Below, in pieces: positions 28,923 to 41,052 of a DNA stretch of 64,000 bases. The stretch's first letter is position 1. Each line of letters opens with the position of its first letter. The translations under genes and the position numbers were made by a program. The DNA is from Pseudisothecium myosuroides (lineage: Eukaryota > Streptophyta > Bryopsida > Hypnales > Lembophyllaceae). The notes below the pieces were generated by a model that saw only the letters and a program-made list of their open reading frames with translations, ran no database searches and was not told where the DNA came from. The DNA lies in the NCBI GenBank assembly GCA_951799445.1, contig OX637290.1:31056987-31120986 (forward strand), written 5' to 3'.

Positions 28923-31900
28923 GTCAGCGTTATTTTCTGCTCAACCCTATTTTTTTGGAAGTTCAACCCTCCAACGTGGGTGTATGCTTCAGAAATGCGC
29001 TGTAAAGCGAAGGTCAAGTCCGGAATCGGGTTAACCCTTAGGGTCTGTAGGAAACCGTATATACGGTTTTCTATTTGAGACCTAGAATACGATAGATGTA
29101 CTAAAATATGGTATTGCATACACCATTGGATTTATAATTAAACAATTAGCAACTTCCATTTGAATGTCATATTAGGACCTGAACTTTATCATGCTCAAAT
29201 ACCACACCATCCTTCTAGAATATGTGACCTTTTTGAAGCTTCTCGGACATGCGGGATGTGCAATAATGATCCAAATTGAATCCGCTTAGCATGAAGACGA
29301 ACTTCTGTAACTAGTTTCTACCTCAATTTATGGACCTTCTATGTCAAAAACACAAAAAAAACAATGTTGCGTCAATATTCGTGCTCCCCCGACCTTTAAA
29401 ATGGTTAATCAGCAAGGGTTACCATTGTTCGCAGAAGCAACAAACTCTCAAGCTATTTCTTCACTAGCCTTGCCTTTTGTTGCGCCCTTTACTGGTCAAT
29501 ATAGCCGAAGGAATAGAAAATTCAGAGGAACCTCGTGCATTTCTGAAAATAGAGGGGCCAAGAGTAAACTGCAGCTGACTCACTGTCACTTGGTATCAGT
29601 ACGAGTTCTTTAGCAGTAATGTAGTTCTAAAACATATTTTTAACGATCGTATGGAATCTATCAACTACAATTACTGGTGATTCGAATTAAGTGCATCTTG
29701 TGTATTTCGCGATGCAATCTTTGCTCTGCTGTCTCACGATAACTCGGTTTACTGCTCAGATGTATAGACTCTTAGATTCATAATATATAGGACTTTATGT
29801 GATGCTGAGCGTCTTCATACTGGTTGCATGTGCAGGAATTCATTCCAAGGAATCTTCTGTATAGGTGCTTCTCGTTTCATTGTCTCATTTCCTTTCTATT
29901 CATTTGAACGTGTTTTATCTGATTGGGTATGTGGATACTTTGCATAGCTTTGTCTAAACCTTTCTGTGGTTAAGATATTTGTGTAAATATATTAGCTTTG
30001 GGGGCTCATTTAAACTCTGCCAGGTGATTGAACGTTCAGTAGGGACGACTCTGCAAAGCAGTTGGAAGGATTAGTCGGATCAAATTCTGGAGGTGGCATC
30101 GAATTTCCAATGGTCGACCTCGTGTAAAATAGAGCATGTAACTGGAAGTGCTATGGGATCCATGTTGTACGTGGTACAGTTTTTAAATTGTGGTCGTGAT
30201 ATCGTTTGATTCGTTCCCATTTATATCTCTCGTTGGCCTGACACTTGAAGCATGAAGTAATTGATAACGATTTGTAAAGAATGAGCTAGTAGTGATATGT
30301 GATGTGCATATTTTAATTAGAATAACTTGATACAATGGTGCAGCCAAAACTTGTAGCTTGCGACGGTGAGTCAGCATCAATGGATATATTCCTGATGAGG
30401 AGTAAATACCAGGTAGGCAGTTTACATATTGGTTTCGTTTCCCTTTGAAAGCCATAGTTTTTTTTATCTGATAATCTGGTCCAGTTCAGACCATTCGAGT
30501 CCAAATCATTCCAGTCATAGGCTTCTTGGTACCTTGCTATAAGCGCATGTAAGAATCACTTGAAACTACATTCTAACTTTTCTAGACGAATAGGAATGGG
30601 TGGGAAGAGGTGAAGATTTTCTTTGATTCTTTTCTTATCGGTTCTAGTGCACTTTTTGCTCTGCAGCTCTGTGCACTAGCTCTATCTTCTCAGACTTGGG
30701 GGAGTTTTGTAACTCAAAGATTGAGTTTCGAAGGTTATGAAGACGAGAGTATATTACTAAATTATTGCTTAATCAAGTTTTTTTTGTACCAACAACGATG
30801 ACTGCTTCTGGGAGTTGGATACAAGAGACCAATAGTGACGTATTAATAATGTGATACCGTCGAACGGTAGAAGTGCTATCTAGGGTATATCGAGCTGTTA
30901 GTCTTCTTAGCCGTTAGTATTCTGTATAGTAACCGACTCTCAATTTGCGAATTGAGCAGTGTTGCTCTAGTTTAAGTGGGTAGGGAGGCCATTCATGCAC
31001 TCTATGAAGTGTGGCATCCTGATGTTGAAAGAAATATCTTGATAGGAATTGCATAATGTAACATAAGGGTAGAATAGGTGAGTGAGTGAGTGGAGCGAAC
31101 CTTACTCAATTCCAGCTGTAGAAAGCATTTCTCAATGCTCAATTCCCAATCGATGGATTGGCCAAAATCTGAAGCATCAAATTTGTTTGCTTGGATATCG
31201 GTTTACTGGAAGATGTTGAATGGGATATCAATTGTATGTGTTCTTAATGAGCATCTGTGCGAATTGCTGGTTTTGGTCGATGTTTTGATTCCAATATGTT
31301 CATTCAAATGTGAATGCCCGAGAAGCCAGAATCTGGATTTTGGACGACATTCAGAGCCAGGTAGAGGATGTATAAAAACAGGTTTTCATCCAATTTATTT
31401 TGTGGCAATACACTTACTCTTTCTTGTTGTCATACACTAAAGTAGATCATCATGGGGATCTTGCTTATTTTTGTATGAATTTAGTGTGTGTGTGCCACAT
31501 ATATCTTCTAGTGTATTTGGCAACTTCTAGCTCCTTGTTGTAGATCTAAATTTCACAAGTGAAAATGATATATTTATAACACCACGGTACATTGCTTTTT
31601 TTAATTATAGAATGATATGGCCATTGCCACAATCAAAATAAGACTCTTTGTCTATCACAAAAATTGGTGACTAGTATCCATGAACTGGAGCACACCAATG
31701 CAAGTGGATGTGCAATTGGTTTGGACGTCAGCTTGTATTGGTGTCCTACATTCCATGAAGACCTAGAGGACATATAGAGACGTCAAGAATCGAACTTGCG
31801 TCTCTACATTGATACCTATTTTCATCAACTGGCAGGTCCCAACTCGTGATGTTATGGTGAGTCTATACAAAAATATATAATGAAACATAAGAACGTGAAG

Positions 31901-32199
31901 AACTGTATGGAAAGGTCACAGTGTAGGGACTTTTTGCAAGAGAAATTGCTTACCACTAATTTACTAACTGAGTGGTCATGTAAGGACAATTACATTCAAA
32001 GGCAGTGTGAAATCAAGAATTATACTTGTCCATTGGTAGTTCATAGTCATAGTGTCATCTTCTACATTTAAATTGATCTAGTCTGTACCTTAAATTTGAT
32101 TGTTTGTTGCTTTGGTTTGGTTGATACACAAAGATCTAAGAAATCATGAGTTGCCCAATGGGATTCTTACTACCGTTGGATAGCTTTTTGTAAGGAGGG
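28923..32199 (+). other. kinesin 3' flank and intergenic
   Basis: A TGTGCAG acceptor precedes 29836; from there a frame starting GAATTCATTCC reads to a stop at about 29907 and could be a last exon. Beyond about 30100 I see only short frames without motifs and no repeat ends. A tRNA-like GAATCGAACTTGCG stretch near 31790 lacks a cloverleaf. Confidence 0.35.
29052..29069. repeat. 18-bp perfect palindrome
   Basis: AAACCGTATATACGGTTT equals its own complement. It follows a TTAACCCTTAGGG stretch at 29032 that resembles one end of the TTAA elements, but no partner end is visible nearby. Confidence 0.6.
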
Positions 32200-32720
32200 A
32201 TGCACGGACTTTGTGATATTTGGACCTGCGGTGTGAAAATGATTGAATTTCAAAGTTTTTATGAATCACAAAATTGAATTAAATTATCTTTTATTTCTAA
32301 AAAACCATAACTTTTGTATCGCATGTCCAAATGCTACAAAACAAAGCCCTTGCCCTCCTTTGTGCATAGAGCTTTCTATTTGTGCCAATTTTGTAGTGTT
32401 TGGACCTACGGTGTGAAAGTTATGGATTTTTAGAAATTAAAAAATTAAATTATCTTTTAGTTTAGAAAAATATAACTTTTATTGATATTGCATGTCCAAA
32501 CGCCACAAAACAAAGCCTTTGCACTCCTTTATGCATAGAGCTTTGTATTCATGCTAGTTTTGTGGCGTTTGGACTTATAGTGTGAAAATTATGGATTTTT
32601 TTAATTAAAAAAATAAATTAAATTATCTTTAATTTTACAAGAACCGTAACTCTCACATTGCGTGTCTATACACCATAACCATGAAAAAAAAGCCCTTGCA
32701 CTTCTGTGTACATAAAGCTT
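32200..32720. repeat. tandem array, about 170-bp units with internal hairpins
   Basis: About three diverged units. Each holds GTCCAAA(C/T)G then C(C/T)ACAAAACAAAGCC...TTGCA, and later the complement TTTTGT(G/A)G(C/T)GTTTGGAC, so each unit can fold on a loop of about 65 nt. CATGTCCAA occurs at 32322 and 32491 (169 bp apart), and a decayed third copy near 32664. The same core occurs in the array at 63112-63950. Confidence 0.7.
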
Positions 32721-33099
32721 TCTATTTATATCAAAAAGGCAACCTCTCACACCACCGCAATAAAACCCTTGGACTCCATGCATAAAAGATATTGAATTTT
32801 AAATATTTTACAAATTAAAAAAATATTTTCACTTTCATTTTGGTTGTGGCAACAACACAAGGCACACTAGTAAAAACGTGTAACATAATTGTTTAATAAC
32901 CATGGAAGGTGCCTATATTGTAGATACATACTCCGTATAACATAGTCTAGGCTGATGGACTCAAAATCCTAACATCACATGCTAGCACCCCTCTAGTGGG
33001 GTATGTTGTCCATTCAAGGTAAAGATTCTTTCCCTTGGTGTGAACATATACCTTTTTGAAAATAGCCTCCAAACTCAAATTTGAATATTGGTACTTTAA

Positions 33100-34195
33100 G
33101 CAAGATTTGAAGGCTTAAAACGAAAAGTCCTAAACTTCTAAGATTTTTTCTCACCTTTCTAAAATTATTATTTCTAGTGCAATGTAAAGTAATGAAAAGT
33201 TACTTTATCTTGCTTTTATAAGATAAAATATTATCTTTTAATAGAGTAGTATGTGAATTAACCTATGGAAAAAATTTCAAGACTTTGACTACATAGATTG
33301 CAATATATTAGCATTTAAAGAGAAAAGAAACTTTATTCCTAGCATCTTGCCATACCAAGTTATAAGACTTTGAATCCTCTTAACTGAAAAATTTAGTGCT
33401 ACGTTGTATTGATTTTCAAATATTTTATATTGGAGAATTGAATTGAGAGTCCTCAAAAAATAAAAATAAAATAAAATATCTTGATTTTTACTTTCTTTAA
33501 GAACATGTTAAAGAAGAGTAGTTATAAGATGGAATGAAATTTAATTGTTAATACCTCTAAGATGGAATTGAAACATGTCAATTCCAACAACAAATCTATT
33601 CTACCAAACAATCTTAATCATGTAGAGTCTTTTAATCAAAATTGTGAAAATTGAGTTTGAAAATTGAATTCATCCTATACATTTTTTTTACTTTCTTTAA
33701 GAACATGTTAAAGAAGAGTAGTTATAAGATGGAATGAAATTTAATTGTTAATACCTCTAAGATGGAATTGAAACACATCAATTCCAACAACAAATTTGTT
33801 CTACCAAACAATCTTAATCATTTGGAGTCTTTTAATCAAAATTGTGAAAATTGAGTTTGAAAATTGAATACATTTTTTTTTCCATGAATTTGCTCTATTT
33901 GCCTTCAAAGCAGCTAAGGCTCTTTGTACCTTTTACATTACTAAGTCAAATATAATGAATAAAAAATTTCCATGCAAAAAATAAAGTTTTAAAATCTTAT
34001 TTCGAGTTTTTATTTTATTTTTGGAGCCCAAGATTGACTATTTTTGCTTTAGGTGACATAACTTTTGTTCTTGGTCATCAATTGAAAAAAAAATCCTTGA
34101 AAGTGAATGTATTCCCCTATTTTAAAAGCAAGTTTCAAAAAATTCATTAGATGAGATTTCAGGCCTAAACAAGACCACAAGTTCCTGAACAATGG
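33100..34195 (+). mobile_element. decayed TTAA element A9
   Basis: No clean ends, but the internal order matches family A: GGAAAAAATTTCAAGAC..., then GATTGCAATATATTAGCATTT, TTGTTAATACCTCTAAG, and GACATAACTTTTGTTC...ATTGAAAAAAA near the right. Boundaries are approximate. It contains the 200-bp duplication at 33485-33880. Confidence 0.5.
33485..33880 (+). repeat. 200-bp tandem duplication
   Basis: TTTACTTTCTTTAAGAACAT at 33487 recurs exactly 200 bp later, and the copies stay nearly identical for almost the full unit; differences include CATGT/ACACA and ATGTAG/ATTTGG. A recent duplication inside decayed element A9. Confidence 0.85.
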
Positions 34196-36620
34196 GGAAT
34201 AGTGGACAAGAAACAAAAAAAAAGTCATCAAATTACAAGGCCTGAATTACAGAGGACAATTTAATCACTTTAATGATATGATCATTTATTTATTTTTTAA
34301 AAACCTTTATTTACAAATGCATTGAAACTTTGTTAGATCAGAAATTTGAGTTGGTTATGACATTGCCACGTTAGATAATTTTATTTTTTTATTTTTTTAT
34401 TATTATTTAATATTCTAACCAATAGTGCGTTAGTTCATTACTTGGGGAACAACCTTGAAACGGCCCTCCCATGGCCTCATTTTTCTTCTAATGGATCCAA
34501 GAATTTCAGATTATACAAATCTTTCTAAACTTTTATTTATCTAGTATATACCCCTGTGGAAAGTGTATTGGAATCTTAAATAAACATCTTTTGTGAACTG
34601 CACAATCAAAGTATGAATAATGAATACTACTTCAATAAAGGACCTCCTTCTTTCCATTACAAACACATTTCAATGAAGTTTTAAATTTTAAAAATGAATT
34701 AAAATCTAGAGTCCTTTGTCCTCTTATATTCATTCATAAGCCACTTTCTAGCTCTTGCAAAGTCTCAAAATTTTGCATGGGCAAAGGAAACCAACCTATA
34801 TTTTGAGACCTTTGATAATCATGATGGAATTTATTATTTGCTATGGATGGAAATTTTGAATTCATATTTGGAACATGAGACTTCTAATTAGCTAGGAGAG
34901 GTTAAGAAAACACTTGAACCTCTTTTATCTGGCCTTATCATCAATGACATTCTAGAATATTTTACACACCCACTACCTTTTCATTATTAGTAGGACACTT
35001 GTCTCACATTTACGTTATTTGACCCCAAAAATATAACTATTTTCCAAAAATCTAGATAAAGTGGAGGTAGAGTGTCTAAACTTAAACAATTACAAATTGA
35101 GAAACATTTTTTACTTGGAGACCCAAGTAAGTTGATTTGCCCAAACCACTTTGTATTTGGATTAAGATTGTTAAAGCATCTCCACTAATTTGTCTACTGA
35201 TTCTAAAAAAACAAGACCTATCACCAAGGTACTTTGCCAAAAATGATTCAAATCTTGGATTGATAGGTGCATTCTTCATTTCTAAACTAATATTGCAAGT
35301 CATCTACCAATTACTTCTAGGACTCAACATCCTTTAGAGTGAAGCCTCCTATGGTGTTTTTTGGATGAAAAGTGAGCAAAAAACGCATGGTCCACGCAAA
35401 ATAATCTTTTTGGCAAATGATTATTTGCCTTTGTGCTTGATCTCTTGCACCATCACTAAATGCTACAATACAATTCATCTTAAAAATAGTGCAAAGACAT
35501 CATCATTGATGAGATTCATTTTGCTTTTGCACACTAGGATACTTGCCATTGGGAGAAAGTTAAAGTAGCAAGTTATCCAAGTGGGACACATAAGTGAGCT
35601 ACTTTCTGCAGTTGGGATACAATGATTTGCCTAGTGAAATTTTTCTTGGCAAATGTACCAAAATCTTACCTTGATTTTTTAGTTGTCTCCCTATATGGTA
35701 AGAAAAAGAAAGTTAATGGAATCGCGAAAAGCGCCTCTAATAAATATGAGATTTGTCAATATTGGATGAATTTTATTATTTATAGATAATATTGTAGATG
35801 AGTGATGGATGAATGATCAAAATTGAATGATTTGTTTAGCTTCCTTACATTCTAGGGTTCATATTGCATTTCCACCAAAAAAAACTTTATTGGAAATGAT
35901 CTTAGAGCATTCACACCATGACCTTCAAAACATTTGACACTTGCCAAATTTGGATGATAATGCACTAGGCCCCTTAAAATATTCTCATGGCACTCAATCC
36001 TAGCTTGTCAAGCAATGGCCCTTGAAATTACTATTCATCCTAAGTTTAATGAGCTTTATCCTATATTCCACTTGGTGCTTAGTCAATTGACTATTTATGG
36101 GGCACATTCGGTAAGTAAGGGTGGAAATAAGAGTTTTGAGGGCTTGTAAAAAATAAATGTAAAATTTTAGTATATCAAATTTAGCGCACATTTGTAAAGA
36201 TGCTCTTAATCCCTCAACACTCCGAAGTCTAAAATTGGGATAATGAAGAATGCGCTTCTATACAATGTTTCTCTCAAATGACTTCTCATTCATCCCAAAT
36301 AATACTTGAATGTTAATCCCTATGCACCCCGACATCCAGAATTTGGACAACAAATAGAATTGAAGACTCACATTTTACAAAGGAAAGAGAAATTTCATTC
36401 ATCCATTTTTCTAGAAATTGACATATGGGTTCTTTGTTCAATAGTGATGACAACAATTTATTTTATTAAGAACAATTGGAAGGAAAAAAAGGATTGAACT
36501 AAAATATGTTTAGTTTTAGAAAAAAATTGGGTGTATCCAACCTCAAATTTGTGCCGAAATGACATTTTTGAGGCCCAAACATTACACTTTGGGTAGCAGG
36601 CATCGAGCATTGCTCTGTGC
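34196..36620. other. AT-rich intergenic, no gene seen
   Basis: No gene recognised. The 22-bp block near 34444 (GGGGAACAACCTTGAAACGG, then CCCT) is nearly the reverse complement of the last bases of the window, so it belongs to a dispersed repeat. A stretch near 35220-35335 is weakly repeated near 60735-60840. Confidence 0.4.
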
Positions 36621-36877
36621 CTACACTAAATAGTGAAATTAGGTCGCCCCATACTAATTTCTCAACATTCTATACTATATCAATATATATAGTTACTTTA
36701 GAAGGATGTAGTAAAGTAAGAACTATGTATATGGCATGGGTTGGTGCATTGATTTGTGGCTCAGGATTAGAGATTGACATGTGCCTCCATCTAGACAAGC
36801 ATTAGTCATGCCAGATAACTTCTTTGGGGTAAGGCAACCTAATTGTTAAGGCAACCCAATTTCATTATTTGGTGTAG
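36621..36877 (+). mobile_element. family D MITE, copy 1
   Basis: 257 bp from CTACACTAAATAGTGAAATT to the complement ending TTCATTATTTGGTGTAG. The interior includes GGCATGGGTTGGTGCA and GACATGTGCCTCCATCTAGA. The flanks TCTGTGC and TTTGTGC could be a 7-bp target duplication with one mismatch. Two further copies lie in the window. Confidence 0.8.
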
Positions 36878-37344
36878 TTTGTGCGAGAGTTTGTGGCTTT
36901 GATCTTCATATAAAAAATCGGTGCAAGTGATTACAAAAGGGTTACACGAGAGTGGTCCTCATTCTCTAGGAAGACGTGCAAATAAAAACAAGCAACACTT
37001 GAATGGTAAGTGTTACTAAGACTAAGACATGACATTGCCATTACGTCATGCATGTAGTAATAGTTTTGTTCATACTTCTGATCATACTATGTACACTGTA
37101 TATTTTTTCGCAATTTTCCAAATATATGGACCTCTACATTGACATGATTTTTGCTAAAGTTAGCAGTTGCCTGTGAAGGTCAATGCCAAATTACTTGGGT
37201 ATGCAACTCCCATATTATATAGCCGTCATTATAATCACTTAAAATGTATTTTAGTCCAACTACAAGGGATTTAATTTTTTTTAATGTAAAAAATTCTTGT
37301 AGCCCTTTTCACAAGGAATTCAAAAATGTAATTATATACATTAA

Positions 37345-38279
37345 CCCCTAAAGGTTTTTGACTATGCTTTCACCAAAACCGCTCCAAAACTGCCATTTCT
37401 AATACAAGTACCAAATTTTAGAAAAAAATAATTTTTGAACACATGTAACTGTAGGATCTTGTAGTACACTGGTTTAAGAAGGTGTGGAAAAAATTTCAGA
37501 ATTTTCCACCGTGTGGATTGCAAGATATTAGCATTTGAATTGACAAGAATCCTTTTTTTGTCCCTGCAAAAAAACGGGCAGCTGTCCTTCACAAGGTCAC
37601 ATTTGTATGAAAAAATGTCCAAAATAGTGGTTACTGTTTGGATTCATTTTTCAAGGCAAGTTGGCTACATGCTTGAAAAATTTCAGATCATTTGGAATTG
37701 CACAGCATATAGGAAAAAAATAGTAAGTAGAAAGAGGTAGAGAGTGACTCAAAATACTAAATTGTCAAGAATTTCGTTATGGAATTGAAAAATGCCAATC
37801 CCAACGGTTGTAATGTTGTAATAAACAATCTACACCCACTGTTTTTATTTTTTTTCAAAAATATTGAAAATTGAGTTAAATAAAGGACTTCAAAGTTTAT
37901 TTTAGAGTAGAGATTCTATAACTACACTCAAATTAAGAATCCTCATAACTTTTGATTCATTAATTCAAATGGAATGAATCGAAGCTTTCCATGTATATAT
38001 AAATCTATAGAACCAATTTCAAATTTTTATTTTTCAAAAAAGTGATTTGTAAAGAATTTTTTTCAGCTGCCCGAGCTGCCTACCGAACGTGGAAAATTAC
38101 ATATCATGCAATGACTTTTTAACCATGTAGTCAAATGTTATGAAAGTTGTTGGGCCTTGAAGTTACACCTTGGGCACATCTTGTGTGAAAATTTCAAAGA
38201 AAAATAATAAAATTTCCATTCGTAGTGAGCTGCCCAAAATTGCTATATTGCCAAAAAATGGTGTTTGGTCCTTTAGGGG
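37345..38279 (+). mobile_element. piggyBac-like TTAA element A4
   Basis: 935 bp from CCCCTAAAGG to CCTTTAGGGG, with intact TTAA on both sides (37341-37344 and 38280-38283). It carries CAAAACTGCCATTTCT near the left end and TTGCAAGATATTAGCATTTG inside, and is closest to A1. Its insertion interrupts repeat G. No coding capacity. Confidence 0.85.
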
Positions 38280-38520
38280 TTAAATGAATATTCTTTGAGG
38301 ACAATAATAGCATTAAAAAACTAATTATATGAGTTTTTTTAATAAATGTATAATGGGACAAGGTACCCAACTTTGGGGCTTTTTAATAAAAATTTAATTT
38401 TAATTAGAAGCAACTTCGTGTATGGAATTTTAAAAACTATGCATAGGTGTTTTAATTCTTCATATAAATTGTGAGTTTTTTTTCTAATATGTATGCAATC
38501 CAACATTTTTTATGTTTTAA

Positions 38521-39434
38521 CCCCTAAATGCCCAAAGTTCCCTTGGGGGACACTTGGGATTTCGGGCAGGCTCGTGCGACCTGAAATTTTGACCTGATTT
38601 TTTGAAACTTTTCTTGAAGATAGGAAATCATATTAGATTTCTAAAAATATAATTTTTTTCAATCGGTACCTGGGAGCAAAAGTTATGCCACCCGAAGTCA
38701 AAAAAGCAATTTGTTGGGCAGAAAAAAAAAACCTTAGAATTTTTTTTAAAAACTTTTTTTCTCAAAGATCATGTTTTTGTCTACATTTGAAGCTTTGATT
38801 CATTCTATTTGGACTTAGAATGAGAAAGTTATGGACAATCTTGTTTTTCGGACAATCTTGTTTTTCGGGCAATCTAAGCATCTTCTTCAAAAAACAACAT
38901 TATAGAATTCATTTTTGAATGCAATTTTCAATTTTTTTCAACAAGGTTAAGTTTGTATGCAAGAACAATCCTACCATTGGGATTATGGTGTTTTAATTCC
39001 ACCTAAGAGCTATTAACGATTTAGTGTTTCCTTCAATTTTGGACCTACTTTTATTTAACGATTTTTTTATATGTGAAAATCAAGCTTTGACATTCTGAAA
39101 TTTTTTTCCCCAACTCTCAATTCAAATGTTCAACAATTTTTTTTTAACTTTATGGTGTGTAGTGCAAAAAAAATTCACAAATGGACGTGAAAGTCGTTTG
39201 AAATTGCAGGCCACAGTTCAAAAAAACTTCTTTTTTCAACTTCAAATGCTAATATCTTCCAATCTGTGCGGTCAAACTTCATGAAATTTTTACCACATGA
39301 TCTGAGACAAGTTAAGTACAAGATCCTATAGTTAGATTCTAAAAAAAAGTTTTCTTTCGTTTAGGAAGTGATCATAGCAAAAATGGCAGTTTTCAGTGGT
39401 TTTGGAGCCAGAAAATGCCTTGGGCATTTAGGGA
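38521..39434 (-). mobile_element. piggyBac-like TTAA element A5
   Basis: 914 bp with TTAA at 38517-38520 and 39435-39438. It runs opposite to A2: the A2 left-end signature appears at the right as GCAGTTTTCAGTGG...GGAGCCAGAAAATGCC. The end CATTTAGGGA has one change in the terminal run. It interrupts repeat G. Non-autonomous. Confidence 0.85.
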
Positions 39435-39950
39435 TTAAAAAAAATTGATCTTCATGTAACTATTTGGTCTTTTTAATTTGATATAATTTTACAAAAGTTG
39501 TCCTCTAAGTTGTTTAAATGTTGATGGCCCTTGTGTATAATACATGAGTTACGTACCAAAGTCAAATTATCCCTGGTCAAACCTCTTAATCTTCACCTAA
39601 ACTACAATTTCCTGAATTTTAACTTCACATTTTGACAATTTCATTGCTAATTGTGAAAATCCTACAATTACTTTTTGCATGCTTAGTAACAATTTTCCAA
39701 CATCACTCTTGGACACTTATTCACATTTTAGGCCTCATTCCACTTCCACAATAAGTTTGGTTGTTCTAGGATAAAATAAACAACCTTCCTTGATGACCTA
39801 TTCAACAAAATTGAAGTAAGTAATATATTCATTCAAGAATATAAGTCAAAATGTTCAATTCTTCAATATATCAAGAAAGGCATTAAAGGATTAAAGTACG
39901 CCACTCTTAATGTATACCCTGCCTTAAAATTATTCCGTGGTTTGAGAACA

Positions 39951-40204
39951 CTACATTGAATAGTGAAATTAGGTTGCCCCACACTAATTTCTTGACATTC
40001 TACACTATATCAGTATGTATAGTTATTTTACAAGAATGCAATAATGTAAGAGCTATGTGTGTGACATGGGTTGGTGCACTAAGCATGGCTCGGAATTAGA
40101 GACTAGCATGTGCCTCCATCTGGACAAGCATTAGCCATGAGGTAACTTCTCTAGGGTAAGGCAACCTAATTGTCAAGGCAACCCAATTTCACTATTCATT
40201 ATGG
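39951..40204 (+). mobile_element. family D MITE, copy 2
   Basis: About 254 bp. The ends are decayed (CTACATTGAATAGTGAAATT and CACTATTCATTATGG), but the interior matches copy 1 (ACATGGGTTGGTGCAC, ATGTGCCTCCATCTGGACAA, GGGTAAGGCAACC). Confidence 0.75.
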
Positions 40205-40399
40205 TTAAAACAAGCCTCAAATTTTGTCCCCAGAAAATGGTTTTGTGTGCTTACAACATGTGTTACACTATTGTATACTTGCAGTATGTGTACCACTACA
40301 ATACCATTTTGTAAGAAATTGTTATCTGCATATTTGTTTTTTCTAGTGCAATTCCAACCTGAGCTTACTTTAACCCATGTTTTTAAACCACGGTTAGTA

Positions 40400-41052
40400 T
40401 TATTTTGGGGCAGAGTAGTTGTCAGTAGTGTGGACCTTTCCACGGGAACGTACCCGGGAAGCAGTCGTCGCTTTCGTCGCGCCCTGCCTGCATTCCTCCC
40501 TGCGGCGCCAGTTGCCGATCCCCTACCCCGCTCGTCATCACTGGCGCCTAAGGAATTTGACAGTCGCAGGAGGAATTAGCCGACTTCAATTAATTCCGAA
40601 GAAGCGCCGTCACAGAGACTCAACATTACTCATCCGATTCTTCCCGAGGGAGCCCTGTCTGTCTCCAAAGAGAAAGATTTGATGCCCACCCACATGGAGT
40701 GGAGCGCCCGAGTTTTCAAATGGAGAATCCAAAGGAAAATTTGATTTTTTTACGTCGGCGATGGTGCCCGAGCTGAGGCGGGGTCGACACCCGACAGCTC
40801 CATGAAGAAGAATGCTCGGGAACTCCGCCGAATTAGAACCCGAGCTGCTTAGATTACATTTGGCGGAGGGAGCTCCGGTTGGGGACTCGATTGAAACCTA
40901 CCTGGGTTGTTTTCGTCGGGGATTTCGTGACTTTGGGGTTTTGGGAAATTTTGGGAGGATGCGCATGAAAGAAAAGCATGAGCTAGGTAGAGTATGATAT
41001 GAGTTTGGTGGGGAAGAAGGGAAGGGAAGGGAAGGGAAGAGATTGAGCCACA
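40400..41052 (+). promoter_or_regulatory. APE2 promoter and leader region
   Basis: A sharp shift to GC-rich sequence between a repeat block and the APE2 start. It holds a GAAGG/GGAAG purine tract (about 41009-41041) directly before the start codon. No TATA box or clean E2F site is seen. The short frames here (40247-40682) lack motifs and overlap likely leader sequence. Confidence 0.4.

Larger units (their letters stand above)
37190..39562 (+). repeat. repeat G, copy carrying two TTAA insertions
   Basis: Once A4 and A5 are removed, the pieces 37190-37344, 38284-38520 and 39439-39562 form one continuous repeat that matches the reverse complement of 59189-59755 throughout (for example AATTATATACA, then ATGAATATT, AACTAATTATATGA, TATGCATAGGTGTTT, ACAAAAGTTGTC). 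It is an older repeat later hit twice. Confidence 0.8.
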